The position numbers and the translations under genes were made by a program. From contig CAKPZC010000034.1 in assembly GCA_934203355.1 (NCBI GenBank), positions 1-22,007 on the forward strand: 22,007 nucleotides of DNA, written 5' to 3'. Shown piece after piece: positions 13,523 through 22,007 of this stretch (the stretch's first letter is position 1; each line of letters opens with the position of its first letter). The DNA comes from an uncultured Prevotella sp. (GTDB lineage Bacteria; Bacteroidota; Bacteroidia; Bacteroidales; Bacteroidaceae). Below the pieces are notes generated by a model. That model was not told the DNA's origin. It worked only from the letters and a program-made list of their open reading frames with translations, and did no database searches.

Positions 13523-14283
13523 AGGTTTGTCGTGTCTTTTAAGTCACCTTTGGGGTACTGTTTGAACATGTTTTCTTCCATCCACTTGTTTGCTTTCACT
13601 GGCGACATCTTCCAGCCGCTGTTGCATGTGGCAACAATCTCCACAAGCGACGAGCCCTTGCCTTCCATAGATGCTGTGAATGCCTTCTTGATAGCAGCCT
13701 TTGCCTTGCGTATAGAGGCTACATTCTCCACGCTCTGGCGTGTCACGAAGCATGTGCCTGGCAGCTTCACTGCAATCTCGGCGAGATTGAGCGGCCATCC
13801 GTGCAATTTCGGGTCGCGACCATAAGGACATGTTGAGGTCTTCTGTCCGATGAGGGTAGTAGGAGCCATCTGTCCGCCAGTCATACCATATATGGCATTG
13901 TTGATGAAGATGAGAGTGATGTTCTCGCCACGGTTGAGTGCATGGATGCTCTCTGCAGTGCCGATGCAAGCCATGTCGCCGTCGCCCTGATAAGTGAACA
14001 CCAGACGGTCGGGCCACAAGCGCTTGATGGCTGTAGCACATGCGGGAGCGCGTCCGTGAGCAGCTTCCGCCCAGTCGATGTCGATATAATTATATGCAAA
14101 CACGGCGCATCCAACAGGACTAACGCCCACAGCCTTTTCCTGCATGCCCATTTCCTCGATTACCTCTGCCACGAGTTTGTGAACCATACCGTGTGAGCAA
14201 CCTGCACAATAGTGCATGTGGGCATCGTTGAGAAGATCCGGCTTCTTGTATACCAGATTCTCGGGTGATATTATATCGTTCAT
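13519..14283 (-). CDS. korB: 2-oxoacid:ferredoxin oxidoreductase, beta (TPP-binding) subunit
   Basis: The 254-residue subunit binds thiamine pyrophosphate and an iron-sulfur cluster. The TPP motif starts at GDGDMACIGTAES and ends at NNAIYGMTGGQ. Cysteines in HYCAGCSHG (residues about 25-32) and VGCAVF, plus Cys in TSTCPYG, are suitable cluster ligands. It overlaps korA upstream and korC downstream by four bases on each side (ATGA), so the three are tightly coupled. It works with KorA and KorC to decarboxylate a 2-oxoacid to its CoA ester and reduce ferredoxin, the anaerobic substitute for a 2-oxoacid dehydrogenase. Confidence 0.92.
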   Translation of the reverse strand: MNDIISPENLVYKKPDLLNDAHMHYCAGCSHGMVHKLVAEVIEEMGMQEKAVGVSPVGCAVFAYNYIDIDWAEAAHGRAPACATAIKRLWPDRLVFTYQGDGDMACIGTAESIHALNRGENITLIFINNAIYGMTGGQMAPTTLIGQKTSTCPYGRDPKLHGWPLNLAEIAVKLPGTCFVTRQSVENVASIRKAKAAIKKAFTASMEGKGSSLVEIVATCNSGWKMSPVKANKWMEENMFKQYPKGDLKDTTNL

Positions 14284-15362
14284 ACCAGTTTCTCCTTTAA
14301 TACATTAACCATTTCCTCAGGCTCGGGCACAATACCACCCAGACGTCCGTAGTGTTCTACAGGTACGCTGCCGTTAACGGCGAGTCTCACGTCGTCCACC
14401 ATCTGTCCGGCGTTAATCTCTGCAACAAGAATTCCCTTGACGTTCTTAGCTGCGGCTGCAATCTCGTTAGTCGGGAACGGCCACAATGTGATAGGACGCA
14501 ACAGACCTACCTTAATGCCCTGTTTGCGTGCCATCTCGATGGCTTTCTCGGCAATACGTGCGGCACTACCGAAGGCTACAATCATGTAGTCGGCATCTTC
14601 CATGTCGCATGTTTCGTAGCGCACTTCATTCTCACGAATCTTCTTATATTTTTCCTGGAGTTTGTTGTTGCGCACCTCCATGATTTCTGGCTTCAGTTCA
14701 AGCGATGTGATAACATTGCGTTTGCGTCCACCTGCACAACCTGTTATTGCCCAAGGACACTCCTTGATAATTTCCTCTTCCGTGCGGCGCGGCTTCATAG
14801 GAGGAAGCACCACTTTCTCCATCATCTGTCCGATGACACCGTCGCTCAGAATCATTGCCGGCATACGGTATTTGAAAGCGAGTTCAAACGAAAGGTCGAC
14901 GAAGTCGGCCATTTCCTGCACTGAGTTAGGAGCGAGCACGATAACGTAGTAGTCGCCGTTACCGCCTCCGCGTGTTGCCTGGAAGTAGTCGCTCTGTGAT
15001 GGCTGGATAGTTCCCAGTCCAGGACCGCCACGCTGAACGTTTACGATGAGTCCCGGTACCTCGGCACCTGCCATATAGCTTATGCCTTCCTGCATGAGCG
15101 ATACGCCCGGACTTGATGACGAAGTCATTACTTTCTTGCCGGCTCCGCCACCGCCGTAAACCATGTTGATAGAGGCCACCTCACTTTCTGCCTGAACTAC
15201 TACCATGCCAGTGGTCTCCCACGGCTTGAGTTCGGCGAGAGTTTCGATAATCTCTGTTTGTGGAGTGATAGGATATCCAAAGTATCCGTCTACACCACAG
15301 CGAATGGCAGCGTGCGCCAGCGCCTCGTTGCCCTTCATAAGTTTAATTTCTTGTTCTGCCAT
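14280..15362 (-). CDS. korA: 2-oxoacid:ferredoxin oxidoreductase, alpha subunit (KorA / VorB type)
   Basis: The 360-residue subunit is chosen to start at the ATG at 15362 (MAEQEIKLMKGNEALA), which has a rare clear Shine-Dalgarno sequence (GGAGGA) that overlaps the end of korD; a longer frame to 15404 would run into korD and adds no conserved residues. The pyrophosphate-domain motifs GYPITPQTE and SSSPGVSLMQEG are present, and the C-terminal part matches the transketolase C-like domain (LLRPITLWPFP). This family is annotated both as 2-oxoglutarate:ferredoxin oxidoreductase KorA and as 3-methyl-2-oxobutanoate dehydrogenase VorB. Substrate is therefore uncertain, though the gene order D-A-B-C fits either. 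Confidence 0.9.
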   Translation of the reverse strand: MAEQEIKLMKGNEALAHAAIRCGVDGYFGYPITPQTEIIETLAELKPWETTGMVVVQAESEVASINMVYGGGGAGKKVMTSSSSPGVSLMQEGISYMAGAEVPGLIVNVQRGGPGLGTIQPSQSDYFQATRGGGNGDYYVIVLAPNSVQEMADFVDLSFELAFKYRMPAMILSDGVIGQMMEKVVLPPMKPRRTEEEIIKECPWAITGCAGGRKRNVITSLELKPEIMEVRNNKLQEKYKKIRENEVRYETCDMEDADYMIVAFGSAARIAEKAIEMARKQGIKVGLLRPITLWPFPTNEIAAAAKNVKGILVAEINAGQMVDDVRLAVNGSVPVEHYGRLGGIVPEPEEMVNVLKEKLV

Positions 15363-15367
15363 AGTGA

Positions 15368-15601
15368 TTATTCCTCCATTTTTTTTCTGTAAACCGTGAT
15401 ACATCCGTCAGGACATACGATTCCGCACGATGCGCAACCGATGCAGTCATCAGGATGCACCGCTTCTGCATAGCGATAGCCGTGTACGTTTACCGCTTTT
15501 TCTGCTAAGGCGATTACGTCTTTGGGGCAAGCCACCACACACAGGGAGCAACCCTTGCAGCGGTCGGTGTTGACCACAATGGCACCTTTAATTTTTCCCA
15601 T
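15368..15601 (-). CDS. korD: 2-oxoacid:ferredoxin oxidoreductase, delta subunit (2[4Fe-4S] ferredoxin)
   Basis: The 77-residue protein is a bacterial ferredoxin with two CxxCxxCxxxC[P] motifs: Cys15, 18, 21 and 25, and Cys53, 56, 59 and 63. It passes electrons from the KorAB catalytic core to a soluble ferredoxin. It is the first gene of the set; only five bases separate its stop from the korA ATG. The 83-base gap upstream to the TPR gene shows neither a convincing promoter nor a terminator. Confidence 0.92.
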   Translation of the reverse strand: MGKIKGAIVVNTDRCKGCSLCVVACPKDVIALAEKAVNVHGYRYAEAVHPDDCIGCASCGIVCPDGCITVYRKKMEE

Positions 15602-15684
15602 AATGATTGTATTTAGAAATAAGGATTTTTAAATTCACGTGTATTATAAGGCATACAACTTCCCTAAGGTTTGTTGTTTAGGTT

Positions 15685-15864
15685 TCAGGGGTTGTACATG
15701 TCTTTGCAGCGATAGGCGAGGATGTCGTCGAGCATCCTCTTTGCCTCCGTTGCTGGCGAGTTTGGGTCGAGAGCTATCGCTTCCATATAGTTGTCGATAG
15801 CTTTCTTCCAGTCGCCCTTGCGTCTATACTCGTTGCCGAGTTTATAGTATTCGTCTGCGGTCAT
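15685..15864 (-). CDS. Small TPR-repeat protein
   Basis: The 59-residue product (start [14 protein letters not shown]) contains one tetratricopeptide repeat (about residues 5-38: [29 protein letters not shown]) and a short C-terminal helix. The ATG at 15864 overlaps the folD stop by four bases (ATGA), the reason for choosing it over a longer frame to 15963 that would run inside folD. It is probably a cytoplasmic protein-protein interaction module, translated with FolD. The partner is unknown. Confidence 0.75.
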   Translation of the reverse strand: MTADEYYKLGNEYRRKGDWKKAIDNYMEAIALDPNSPATEAKRMLDDILAYRCKDMYNP

Positions 15865-16739
15865 TTGTAATATTCTTTCTTGCCGGCTGCCAGCGTATTC
15901 TTCATAAGCGAGCAGATGGTCATAGGTCCTACGCCGCCTGGCACAGGTGTGATAAATGAGCATTTAGGTGCCACCTCGTCAAACTTCACGTCGCCGTTCA
16001 GTCGGAATCCGCTCTTGCGTGTGGCGTCGGCCACTCTTGTTGTGCCCACGTCAATCACCACGGCTCCTTCCTTCACCATGTCGGCTGTTACAAAGTTGGG
16101 TTTGCCTATAGCTGCTATTATTATGTCGGCGTCGAGACATTCCTTTTTGATGTCCTTGGTGTGCGAGTGACACACGGTGACAGTAGAGTCGCCATATTGC
16201 TTCTGCATCATCAGCTGAGCCATTGGCTTGCCCACGATGTTGCTACGTCCGAGCACCACGCATTTTTTGCCAGATGTCTCGATGTTGTAGCGTTGCAGCA
16301 GTGTGACGATGCCCAGCGGTGTGGCTGAGATAAAGCATGGCAGTCCTATAGCCATGCGTCCGACGTTTATCGGGTGGAAGCCGTCGACATCCTTTCGGTA
16401 GTCGATGGCCTCTATAATCTTTTGCTCGTCGATGTGGCGTGGAAGCGGCAACTGCACGATGAATCCGTCAACGTCGTCATCGTGGTTGAGCTTGTCGACG
16501 CAGGCGAGCAGTTCGGCTTCTGTCACATTCTCCTCATATCGGATTAGTGTCGACTTGAATCCGCACTTTTCACATGCTATCACCTTGTTCTTGACATAGG
16601 TCTCCGACCCTCCGTCGTGCCCAACGAGCACTGCGGCGAGATGTGGCTGTTTGCCACCTGCCTCAATTATAGCCTTCACCTCTTCGGCTATTTCTGCCTT
16701 TATGGCTTCGGCTGTCGCTTTTCCGTCAATCAGTTGCAT
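15861..16739 (-). CDS. folD: Bifunctional methylenetetrahydrofolate dehydrogenase / methenyltetrahydrofolate cyclohydrolase
   Basis: The 292-residue enzyme interconverts 5,10-methylene- and 10-formyl-tetrahydrofolate, with NAD(P). It has the catalytic Tyr-Lys motif (YVKNK), [20 protein letters not shown], the cofactor loop [11 protein letters not shown] and the C-terminal [10 protein letters not shown]. The length is typical. It lies 101 bases after ffh and is coupled to the small TPR gene by a four-base overlap. No terminator is visible before it, so read-through from ffh is possible. Confidence 0.97.
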   Translation of the reverse strand: MQLIDGKATAEAIKAEIAEEVKAIIEAGGKQPHLAAVLVGHDGGSETYVKNKVIACEKCGFKSTLIRYEENVTEAELLACVDKLNHDDDVDGFIVQLPLPRHIDEQKIIEAIDYRKDVDGFHPINVGRMAIGLPCFISATPLGIVTLLQRYNIETSGKKCVVLGRSNIVGKPMAQLMMQKQYGDSTVTVCHSHTKDIKKECLDADIIIAAIGKPNFVTADMVKEGAVVIDVGTTRVADATRKSGFRLNGDVKFDEVAPKCSFITPVPGGVGPMTICSLMKNTLAAGKKEYYK

Positions 16740-16840
16740 TTCTATATTAATATTTATCAGAGTTATAAATCCTCACACATTTGTTTGGGGTGCCTGTTGC
16801 TGTTGATTTTGGATTCTTTCCCCTTAGTTTTACTATTCGC

Positions 16841-18193
16841 TTAGAATTTTGGCATTCCTGGCATACCCTTCATCTTGCCCATCATTCCAGCCATCTTTGC
16901 CATGTTGGTGCCAGTCACAAGCTTCATCATCTTGCGTGTCTGGTCGAACTGCTTGATGAGTCGGTTCACTTCCTGGATGTTGGTGCCGCTACCTTTGGCT
17001 ATGCGCATACGGCGGCTCTGGTTTAGAATCTCGGGATTTGTACGTTCTTTCGGGGTCATACTCTTGATGATGGCCTCGATGCCCTTGAATGCGTTGTCGT
17101 CAATGTCTACATCCTTGATGGCCTTGCCTACGCCAGGAATCATGGCAGCGAGATCCTTCAGGTTGCCCATTTTCTTTATCTGTTCAATCTGTCCTAGGAA
17201 GTCGTTGAAGTCGAACTTGTTCTTCTGAATCTTCTTCTGTAGGCGTCGTGCCTCCTCCTCGTCAAACTGTTCTTGTGCGCGTTCCACGAGGCTGACGATG
17301 TCGCCCATTCCGAGAATTCGGTCTGCCATGCGTGATGGGTGGAAGGCGTCGATAGCCTCCATTTTCTCGCCAGTTCCGACAAACTTGATAGGCTTTGTCA
17401 CTACGGTGCGTATTGATAGAGCTGCACCGCCACGAGTGTCGCCGTCGAGCTTCGTGAGCACTACTCCGTCGAAGTCGAGACGGTCGTTGAATTCCTTAGC
17501 TGTGTTCACGGCATCCTGACCTGTCATAGAGTCAACAACAAACAATGTCTCGTCGGGATTGATGGCGTTCTTGAGGTTTGAAATCTCGTTCATCATCTCC
17601 TCGTCGACAGCAAGACGTCCGGCGGTGTCGACGATTACTACGTCGTTGCCCTTTGCCTTTGCCTCGCGTATGGCGTTGTTGGCTATTTCTATCACGTTCT
17701 TGTTCTCAGGTTCCGAGTAGACTGGTACTCCCACCTGCTCGCCTACCACCTTCAGCTGTTCGATAGCTGCTGGACGGTAAACGTCGCACGCAACGAGAAG
17801 CGGCTTCTTGTGCTGTTTGTTCTTGAGCATGTTTGCCAGTTTGCCCGAGAATGTTGTTTTACCCGAGCCCTGAAGTCCGCTCATGAGTATGATTGCAGGT
17901 CTTCCGGTAAGGTGAAGTTCGGCAGTCTCGCCTCCCATAAGTTCGGCAAGTTCGTCGTGTACAATTTTCACCATCAACTGGCTTGGCTTCACGGCTGTGA
18001 GCACATTCATGCCCATTGCCTTCTTCTTCACGGTGTCGGTGAACGTCTTTGCCACCTTATAGTTTACGTCGGCGTCGAGCAACGCACGTCTTACGTCCTT
18101 GAGGGTCTCAGCTACGTTTATTTCGGTAATTTTGCCTTCTCCCTTGAGAATTTTGAAACTGCGTTCCAGTCTGTCGCTTAAGTTTTCGAACAT
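16841..18193 (-). CDS. ffh: Signal recognition particle protein Ffh
   Basis: The 450-residue GTPase directs ribosomes making membrane proteins to the translocon with 4.5S RNA and FtsY. It has the N-domain, the P-loop GLQGSGKTT (residues 106-114), DTAGRLAVDEE, TKLDGDTRGGAAL and the methionine-rich M-domain with RRMRIAKGSGT; the tail ends MAKMAGMMGKMKGMPGMPKF. Length and motif order are normal for Ffh. It has its own promoter (18257-18264) and is preceded by an A/G-rich leader on the minus strand. No 4.5S RNA gene was seen in the window. Confidence 0.97.
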   Translation of the reverse strand: MFENLSDRLERSFKILKGEGKITEINVAETLKDVRRALLDADVNYKVAKTFTDTVKKKAMGMNVLTAVKPSQLMVKIVHDELAELMGGETAELHLTGRPAIILMSGLQGSGKTTFSGKLANMLKNKQHKKPLLVACDVYRPAAIEQLKVVGEQVGVPVYSEPENKNVIEIANNAIREAKAKGNDVVIVDTAGRLAVDEEMMNEISNLKNAINPDETLFVVDSMTGQDAVNTAKEFNDRLDFDGVVLTKLDGDTRGGAALSIRTVVTKPIKFVGTGEKMEAIDAFHPSRMADRILGMGDIVSLVERAQEQFDEEEARRLQKKIQKNKFDFNDFLGQIEQIKKMGNLKDLAAMIPGVGKAIKDVDIDDNAFKGIEAIIKSMTPKERTNPEILNQSRRMRIAKGSGTNIQEVNRLIKQFDQTRKMMKLVTGTNMAKMAGMMGKMKGMPGMPKF

Positions 18194-18256
18194 ATATGTT
18201 TTCTTCTTTTAGTTTTATTTCTTCCTTTGGTTTTATCTCTTTGCTTCTCTATAGTG

Positions 18257-18289
18257 CAAAAGTAAACAAAATATAATGACAACAGGAAA
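18257..18289 (-). promoter_or_regulatory. Promoter of ffh
   Basis: On the minus strand TACTTTTG (complement of 18257-18264) fits TAnnTTTG. TTTC (complement of 18286-18289) lies 21 bases upstream as a one-mismatch -33 element. The distance to the ffh start is about 63 bases. Confidence 0.5.
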
Positions 18290-18366
18290 TATTTGGCATG
18301 GATTTAATGTATTTTAAATAACTTTTTGCCAAAAATGCTCACATGTATATGGTTTGTGCATTGATT

Positions 18367-20271
18367 TTAATCCAAGTAAATATAGCTTTGTTCTGTTTTC
18401 ACTATTTCCTCGTTCACGAGCAGTCGTATTGCTTCTTGCATAGCCTTGGGTGAGCAGTCGATATTGTGCAGTTCTGCCACGTGGTGACGCTCATGGTCAG
18501 AGAGCAGTTCTATGATTTTTTCCTCTGCCTCTTTTTCTGCTTTTTCCTTGTCGTCCATGCTTCGTCGGTCGATGCACACGTCGCACTGTTGGCAGTCGTG
18601 CGAGTCTTTCTCGCCGAAGTATCTCAGCAGTTGTCGGCTGCGGCACACCATGTCGTTTGTGGCATATCCCACCATAGCCCTTACTCGTCGTTCAAACTGT
18701 TCCTTGCGCTCTTCGTATACCGATTTTGGAATAACGATTTCCTCGGCGAGCATGCGGTCGCGTGTGTAAGTCACGAGTGGTGTGGAGCGTTGTGGAATAA
18801 AATGTATGATTCGACGGTGGTTCAGGCTTTTCAGTATAAGGTACACCTGCTGTTGGTTTAGTCCTGACAATTGCGCCAATCGGCTCTCGTCGATATAGCG
18901 GTAGTCGCTGAACATTCCGCTGTATTCCCTCAGTGCCACGTTGATGAGTGTCTCCTCGTTGGGCGTTGTGCTTTGCAGCTGGTAGAGCTGATCGCGTTCG
19001 AGTATGAATCTCATCCGTGTGCGCGAGTCGGGTTCTGCCTCATATTCTATATAGCCAGCTCTGCTAAGTATCTTCAGTGCCGAGTTTACTATTGTAGGGA
19101 AATGCTTGAACGTGCGGCAGAATTTGTCTATGTCGAGAGTGAATGTGTGTCCATAGCCGAATCCGGCAGCCACCTGAAAGAAATAAGCCAGATGGTCGTA
19201 GATATTGCATATGGTTTCTTTGTCGGGAAACTCCTCGTTGATTCGCTTTTCGAGTTTTGACTTGTCGCTGCTGCTGTAGAGTAGCACAGCATAGGCTTTG
19301 TTGCCGTCGCGTCCAGCTCTGCCTGCTTCCTGGAAGTAAGCCTCGATGGAGTTAGGGCAGTCTATGTGTATCACAATTCTCACGTCGGGTTTGTCAATGC
19401 CCATTCCGAACGCGTTGGTTGCCACCATCACCCGCTTTTTGTCGTCGTGCCATGCTTTTTGTCTTTCGTCTTTGGTGGCAGGTTCAAGTCCAGCATGGTA
19501 GAATGTGGCACTGATATTGTTCTTTTCGAGCAGTTCGCATATTTCCTTTGTTCGTCTGCGGCTTCTCACGTACACTATGGCACATCCCGTCATTGCTTTT
19601 AGTATATGTATCAGTTCGCCATCCTTATTGTCGGTCTTGCGCACAACGTAGGCAAGGTTCTTTCGTTCGAAGCTCATGCTGAACACGTTCTTCTCTTTGA
19701 ACCCCAGTTTTTCCTGTATGTCGTCCACCACTTGTGCTGTGGCTGTGGCTGTGAGTGCGAGTACGGGTGCGTTGGGTTTCAGTTTGCGTATGTCGGCAAT
19801 GTGCAGGTATGACGGTCGGAAGTCGTATCCCCATTGCGATATGCAGTGGGCTTCGTCGACGGTGATGAAGCTCACTTTGATGCGTTCTATCTTCGACTTG
19901 AACAACTCCGAGCCTATGCGTTCGGGCGAAACATACAGCAGTTTAGTGTTGCCAAGTATGCAGTTGTCGAGTGTTTTTACAATCTCCTGTCGCGACATGC
20001 CCGAGTATATGGCTGCTGCTATCACTCCTTTGCGTCTCAGGTTGTCCACCTGGTCTTTCATAAGAGCTATCAGCGGTGTCACTACAATGCATACACCCTC
20101 CATGGCAAGAGCCGGCACTTGGAACGTGAGCGATTTTCCTCCGCCTGTTGGCATTAGTCCAAGGGTGTCTTTTCCGTTGGCAATACTGTGTATGATGTCT
20201 TCCTGGATGCCTCTGAATCCAGGGTAGCCCCATACTTTATGAAGGATTTTGAGGTATTGCTGTTCGTCCAT
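18367..20271 (-). CDS. recQ: ATP-dependent DNA helicase RecQ (C-terminal zinc-cluster architecture)
   Basis: The 634-residue superfamily 2 helicase unwinds DNA 3'-5' in recombination and repair. Motif I is PTGGGKS (41-47), motif II DEAH (139-142), motif III LALTATAT and motif VI QEAGRAGRDG (314-323). The zinc ligands Cys543, Cys560, Cys563 and Cys566 have the same spacing as E. coli RecQ (380/397/400/403). They lie about 220 residues after motif VI, however, instead of roughly 50, and only 68 residues follow, ruling out a normal winged-helix plus HRDC tail. The intervening segment (about 340-540) looks like one or two winged-helix units. The gene starts 17 bases after recJ ends, so the two are probably co-transcribed. 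Confidence 0.93.
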   Translation of the reverse strand: MDEQQYLKILHKVWGYPGFRGIQEDIIHSIANGKDTLGLMPTGGGKSLTFQVPALAMEGVCIVVTPLIALMKDQVDNLRRKGVIAAAIYSGMSRQEIVKTLDNCILGNTKLLYVSPERIGSELFKSKIERIKVSFITVDEAHCISQWGYDFRPSYLHIADIRKLKPNAPVLALTATATAQVVDDIQEKLGFKEKNVFSMSFERKNLAYVVRKTDNKDGELIHILKAMTGCAIVYVRSRRRTKEICELLEKNNISATFYHAGLEPATKDERQKAWHDDKKRVMVATNAFGMGIDKPDVRIVIHIDCPNSIEAYFQEAGRAGRDGNKAYAVLLYSSSDKSKLEKRINEEFPDKETICNIYDHLAYFFQVAAGFGYGHTFTLDIDKFCRTFKHFPTIVNSALKILSRAGYIEYEAEPDSRTRMRFILERDQLYQLQSTTPNEETLINVALREYSGMFSDYRYIDESRLAQLSGLNQQQVYLILKSLNHRRIIHFIPQRSTPLVTYTRDRMLAEEIVIPKSVYEERKEQFERRVRAMVGYATNDMVCRSRQLLRYFGEKDSHDCQQCDVCIDRRSMDDKEKAEKEAEEKIIELLSDHERHHVAELHNIDCSPKAMQEAIRLLVNEEIVKTEQSYIYLD

Positions 20272-20288
20272 GCGTTTATTGGGTTATG

Positions 20289-22007
20289 TCAGTCTTCCTC
20301 TTCCGTTGGTCTTATGTCTTCGATTTGCAGTTGCACCATGTTGCGTTTGAACACGTTGTCCTCGATGGTATAGGCTATGTCGAAGCTGCGTTTCGACTTG
20401 ATGTATCTTGCCGATGCGCTTTGTCCGAATGCGATGCCGTTGACCACGTTGCTCGATTTGGAGTCGACCAGTTCCAGCTTGATGTGTTCCTGCTCTCTGC
20501 CCACCACCTTGCTTGTGCCGTAGTCGTATACATTCGATGTGCAGAACAGCGGTTTGGGGTTGCACGGTCCGAAGGGTGCAAACCGTTTCAGGTCGTTGTG
20601 CAGTTTTTTTGTTATGTCGCGGAAGTCAATCTCTGTGTCGATTTTGAGCATAGCCTCGGTTTGTTCTGGCTGTATGTGCTCGTCGACATATTGCTGGAAG
20701 CGTCGGCGGAATTTCTGTATGTCGTTCCATTTCAGTGTGAGTCCGGCTGCATATGTGTGGCCTCCGAAGTTTACGAGCAGGTCGCGGCAACTCTTTATTG
20801 CCGAGTAGACGTCGAATCCAGTCACGCTTCGTGCCGATCCAGTTGCGAAGTCGCCGTCGCGTGTTAGCACCACTGTTGGTCGGAAGTATATTTCCGTCAG
20901 TCTCGATGCCACGATGCCTATCACTCCCTTTTTCCAGTTTTCGTCGTATAGCACTATCGACGATTGATGGCGTTGGCTTTCCAGTCTCGACACGATATGG
21001 TTGGCCTCTTCGGTCATCTGTTTGTCGATGTCTTTACGTTTCTCGTTGTATCGGTCGATGTGTCTCGCTTTTTCGAGTGCCAGCGAAAAGTCTTTCTCCA
21101 CGAGCAGGTCCACGCTTTCGCGTCCGTTCTCCATTCGTCCCGACGCGTTGATGCGTGGTCCGATTTTGAATACTATGTCGCTCATGGATATGTCTCTGCC
21201 TCCGAGTCCACATATGTCGATAATGGCTTTCAGTCCGATGCTCGGGTTTTGGTTGAGTGTCTTCAGTCCGTGGAATGCGAGAATTCTGTTTTCCTCCACC
21301 ACTGGCACTATATCGGCTGCAATGCTCACGGCGCATAGGTCGAGCAGCGGTATGAGTCGTGCGAATGGAATGCCGTTGTTCTTTGCGAATGCCTGCATCA
21401 GTTTGAATCCAACCCCACATCCGCACAGGTGTTTGAACGGATAAGAGTCGTCGGGTCGTTTGGGGTTGAGTATTGCCACAGCAGGCGGCAGTTCGTCGTC
21501 GGGCATGTGGTGGTCGCAGATGATGAAGTCTATGCCAAGCGACTTGGCGTAGGCAATTTCCTCGACAGCCTTTATTCCGCAGTCGAGGATAATGATGAGT
21601 TTCACTCCCGCTTCCTTGGCATAGTCGATGCCTTTCTTGCTTACTCCGTAGCCTTCGTCATAGCGGTCGGGAATGTAGTATTCGATGTTGGAGTAGAACT
21701 GTTGTATGAATTTATACACCAGTGCTACTGCCGTGCATCCGTCGACGTCGTAGTCGCCATACACCAGAATGCGCTCCTTGCGCCCCATGGCGTCGTTCAG
21801 TCGGTCGACGGCGAGGTCCATGTCCTTCATGAGGAATGGATTGATGAGGTCTGCCAGCTGCGGGTGGAAGAATCGCTTGGCAGCTGACTCTGTTGTTATG
21901 CCGCGTCGTATGAGCAGCCAGGCGAGTATCGGGCTGATATTCAGCTTCGCCCCCAGTTCGTCAGCCGCCTGTTTCTCCTCTGTCGTAGGTGGCTTGTAAT
22001 TCCATTT
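20289..22007 (-). CDS. recJ: Single-stranded-DNA-specific exonuclease RecJ (5' end missing)
   Basis: The 572 visible residues run in open frame to the window edge, starting KWNYKPPTTEEKQAADELG, so only a few N-terminal codons are missing; an internal ATG at 21830 is not the true start. Motif I is YGDYDVDG (about 83-90 of the fragment), the DHH motif is ICDHH (Asp165-His167), and the DHHA1 domain carries NFGGHTYAAG. RecJ is a manganese-dependent 5'-3' exonuclease of recombination and mismatch repair. It is upstream of recQ, its usual functional partner in RecF-type resection, and the 17-base gap supports co-transcription. Confidence 0.96.
   Translation of the reverse strand, partial: KWNYKPPTTEEKQAADELGAKLNISPILAWLLIRRGITTESAAKRFFHPQLADLINPFLMKDMDLAVDRLNDAMGRKERILVYGDYDVDGCTAVALVYKFIQQFYSNIEYYIPDRYDEGYGVSKKGIDYAKEAGVKLIIILDCGIKAVEEIAYAKSLGIDFIICDHHMPDDELPPAVAILNPKRPDDSYPFKHLCGCGVGFKLMQAFAKNNGIPFARLIPLLDLCAVSIAADIVPVVEENRILAFHGLKTLNQNPSIGLKAIIDICGLGGRDISMSDIVFKIGPRINASGRMENGRESVDLLVEKDFSLALEKARHIDRYNEKRKDIDKQMTEEANHIVSRLESQRHQSSIVLYDENWKKGVIGIVASRLTEIYFRPTVVLTRDGDFATGSARSVTGFDVYSAIKSCRDLLVNFGGHTYAAGLTLKWNDIQKFRRRFQQYVDEHIQPEQTEAMLKIDTEIDFRDITKKLHNDLKRFAPFGPCNPKPLFCTSNVYDYGTSKVVGREQEHIKLELVDSKSSNVVNGIAFGQSASARYIKSKRSFDIAYTIEDNVFKRNMVQLQIEDIRPTEEED

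Noticed and set aside
15363..15404. Extended start of the oxidoreductase alpha subunit
   Set aside because: The extra 14 residues overlap the ferredoxin gene; the internal ATG at 15362 has a good ribosome-binding site and begins the conserved family N-terminus.
18292..18333. Inverted repeat TTTGGCA / TGCCAAA after recQ as a terminator
   Set aside because: The stem is only 7 bp with a 28-base loop and no T-run follows on the minus strand, so termination is not supported.

Overview
The window looks like a chromosomal segment from an anaerobic member of the Bacteroidales, most likely a Prevotella-type organism. The reasons are the near-consensus Bacteroidetes promoters (TAnnTTTG at -7, TTTG-like at -33), lipoproteins with short lipobox signals followed by Ser-Asp/Asn-rich linkers, A/T-rich leaders mostly without Shine-Dalgarno sequences, and typical protein families (VorB/KorA-type oxidoreductase, Kdo enzymes, class III ribonucleotide reductase). 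No phage, transposon, CRISPR array, tRNA or rRNA is visible. The assignment rests on these features and not on a database match.

Left edge (1-312): a TPP riboswitch with its own promoter, reading leftward toward a thiamine-related gene outside the window, and a long-stemmed terminator closing the next operon. Region 313-4788, minus strand: a likely iron- or haem-related surface operon in the order outer-membrane porin, imelysin lipoprotein, di-haem (two CxxCH) lipoprotein. Divergent from it (5064-6020) is an unusual regulator: an N-terminal segment resembling the RIC/YtfE/ScdA di-iron repair proteins joined to a LuxR-type helix-turn-helix. Next come the class III (anaerobic) ribonucleotide reductase nrdD and its activase nrdG, then a second LuxR-type protein with a degenerate receiver domain. 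The two HTH domains are about 45% identical by eye, so paralogous regulators bracket nrdDG. This iron surface operon, di-iron sensor and oxygen-sensitive radical enzyme block (313-9586) is the most interesting part of the window. The nrdD leader and the nrdD-nrdG spacer also carry strong repeat and hairpin structures.

Region 9604-12676, minus strand: kdsA, kdsD (Kdo precursor synthesis for lipopolysaccharide) and a secreted phospholipase D/cardiolipin-synthase-like protein, probably one transcription unit from a promoter at 12703-12710 to a hairpin shared with the convergent regulator. Region 12854-18193, minus strand: ffh (signal recognition particle), folD, a small TPR protein and a four-subunit 2-oxoacid:ferredoxin oxidoreductase (korD-korA-korB-korC), closed by a clear intrinsic terminator. 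No internal promoter or terminator is obvious between ffh and korC, so long read-through is possible. Right edge (18367-22007), minus strand: recQ and recJ, 17 bases apart and likely co-transcribed. recJ lacks only its first few codons. The RecQ is of a non-classical architecture, with its zinc cluster near the C-terminus.

Most of the window is conserved housekeeping sequence. The accessory-like novelty is concentrated between about 3.5 and 9.6 kb.
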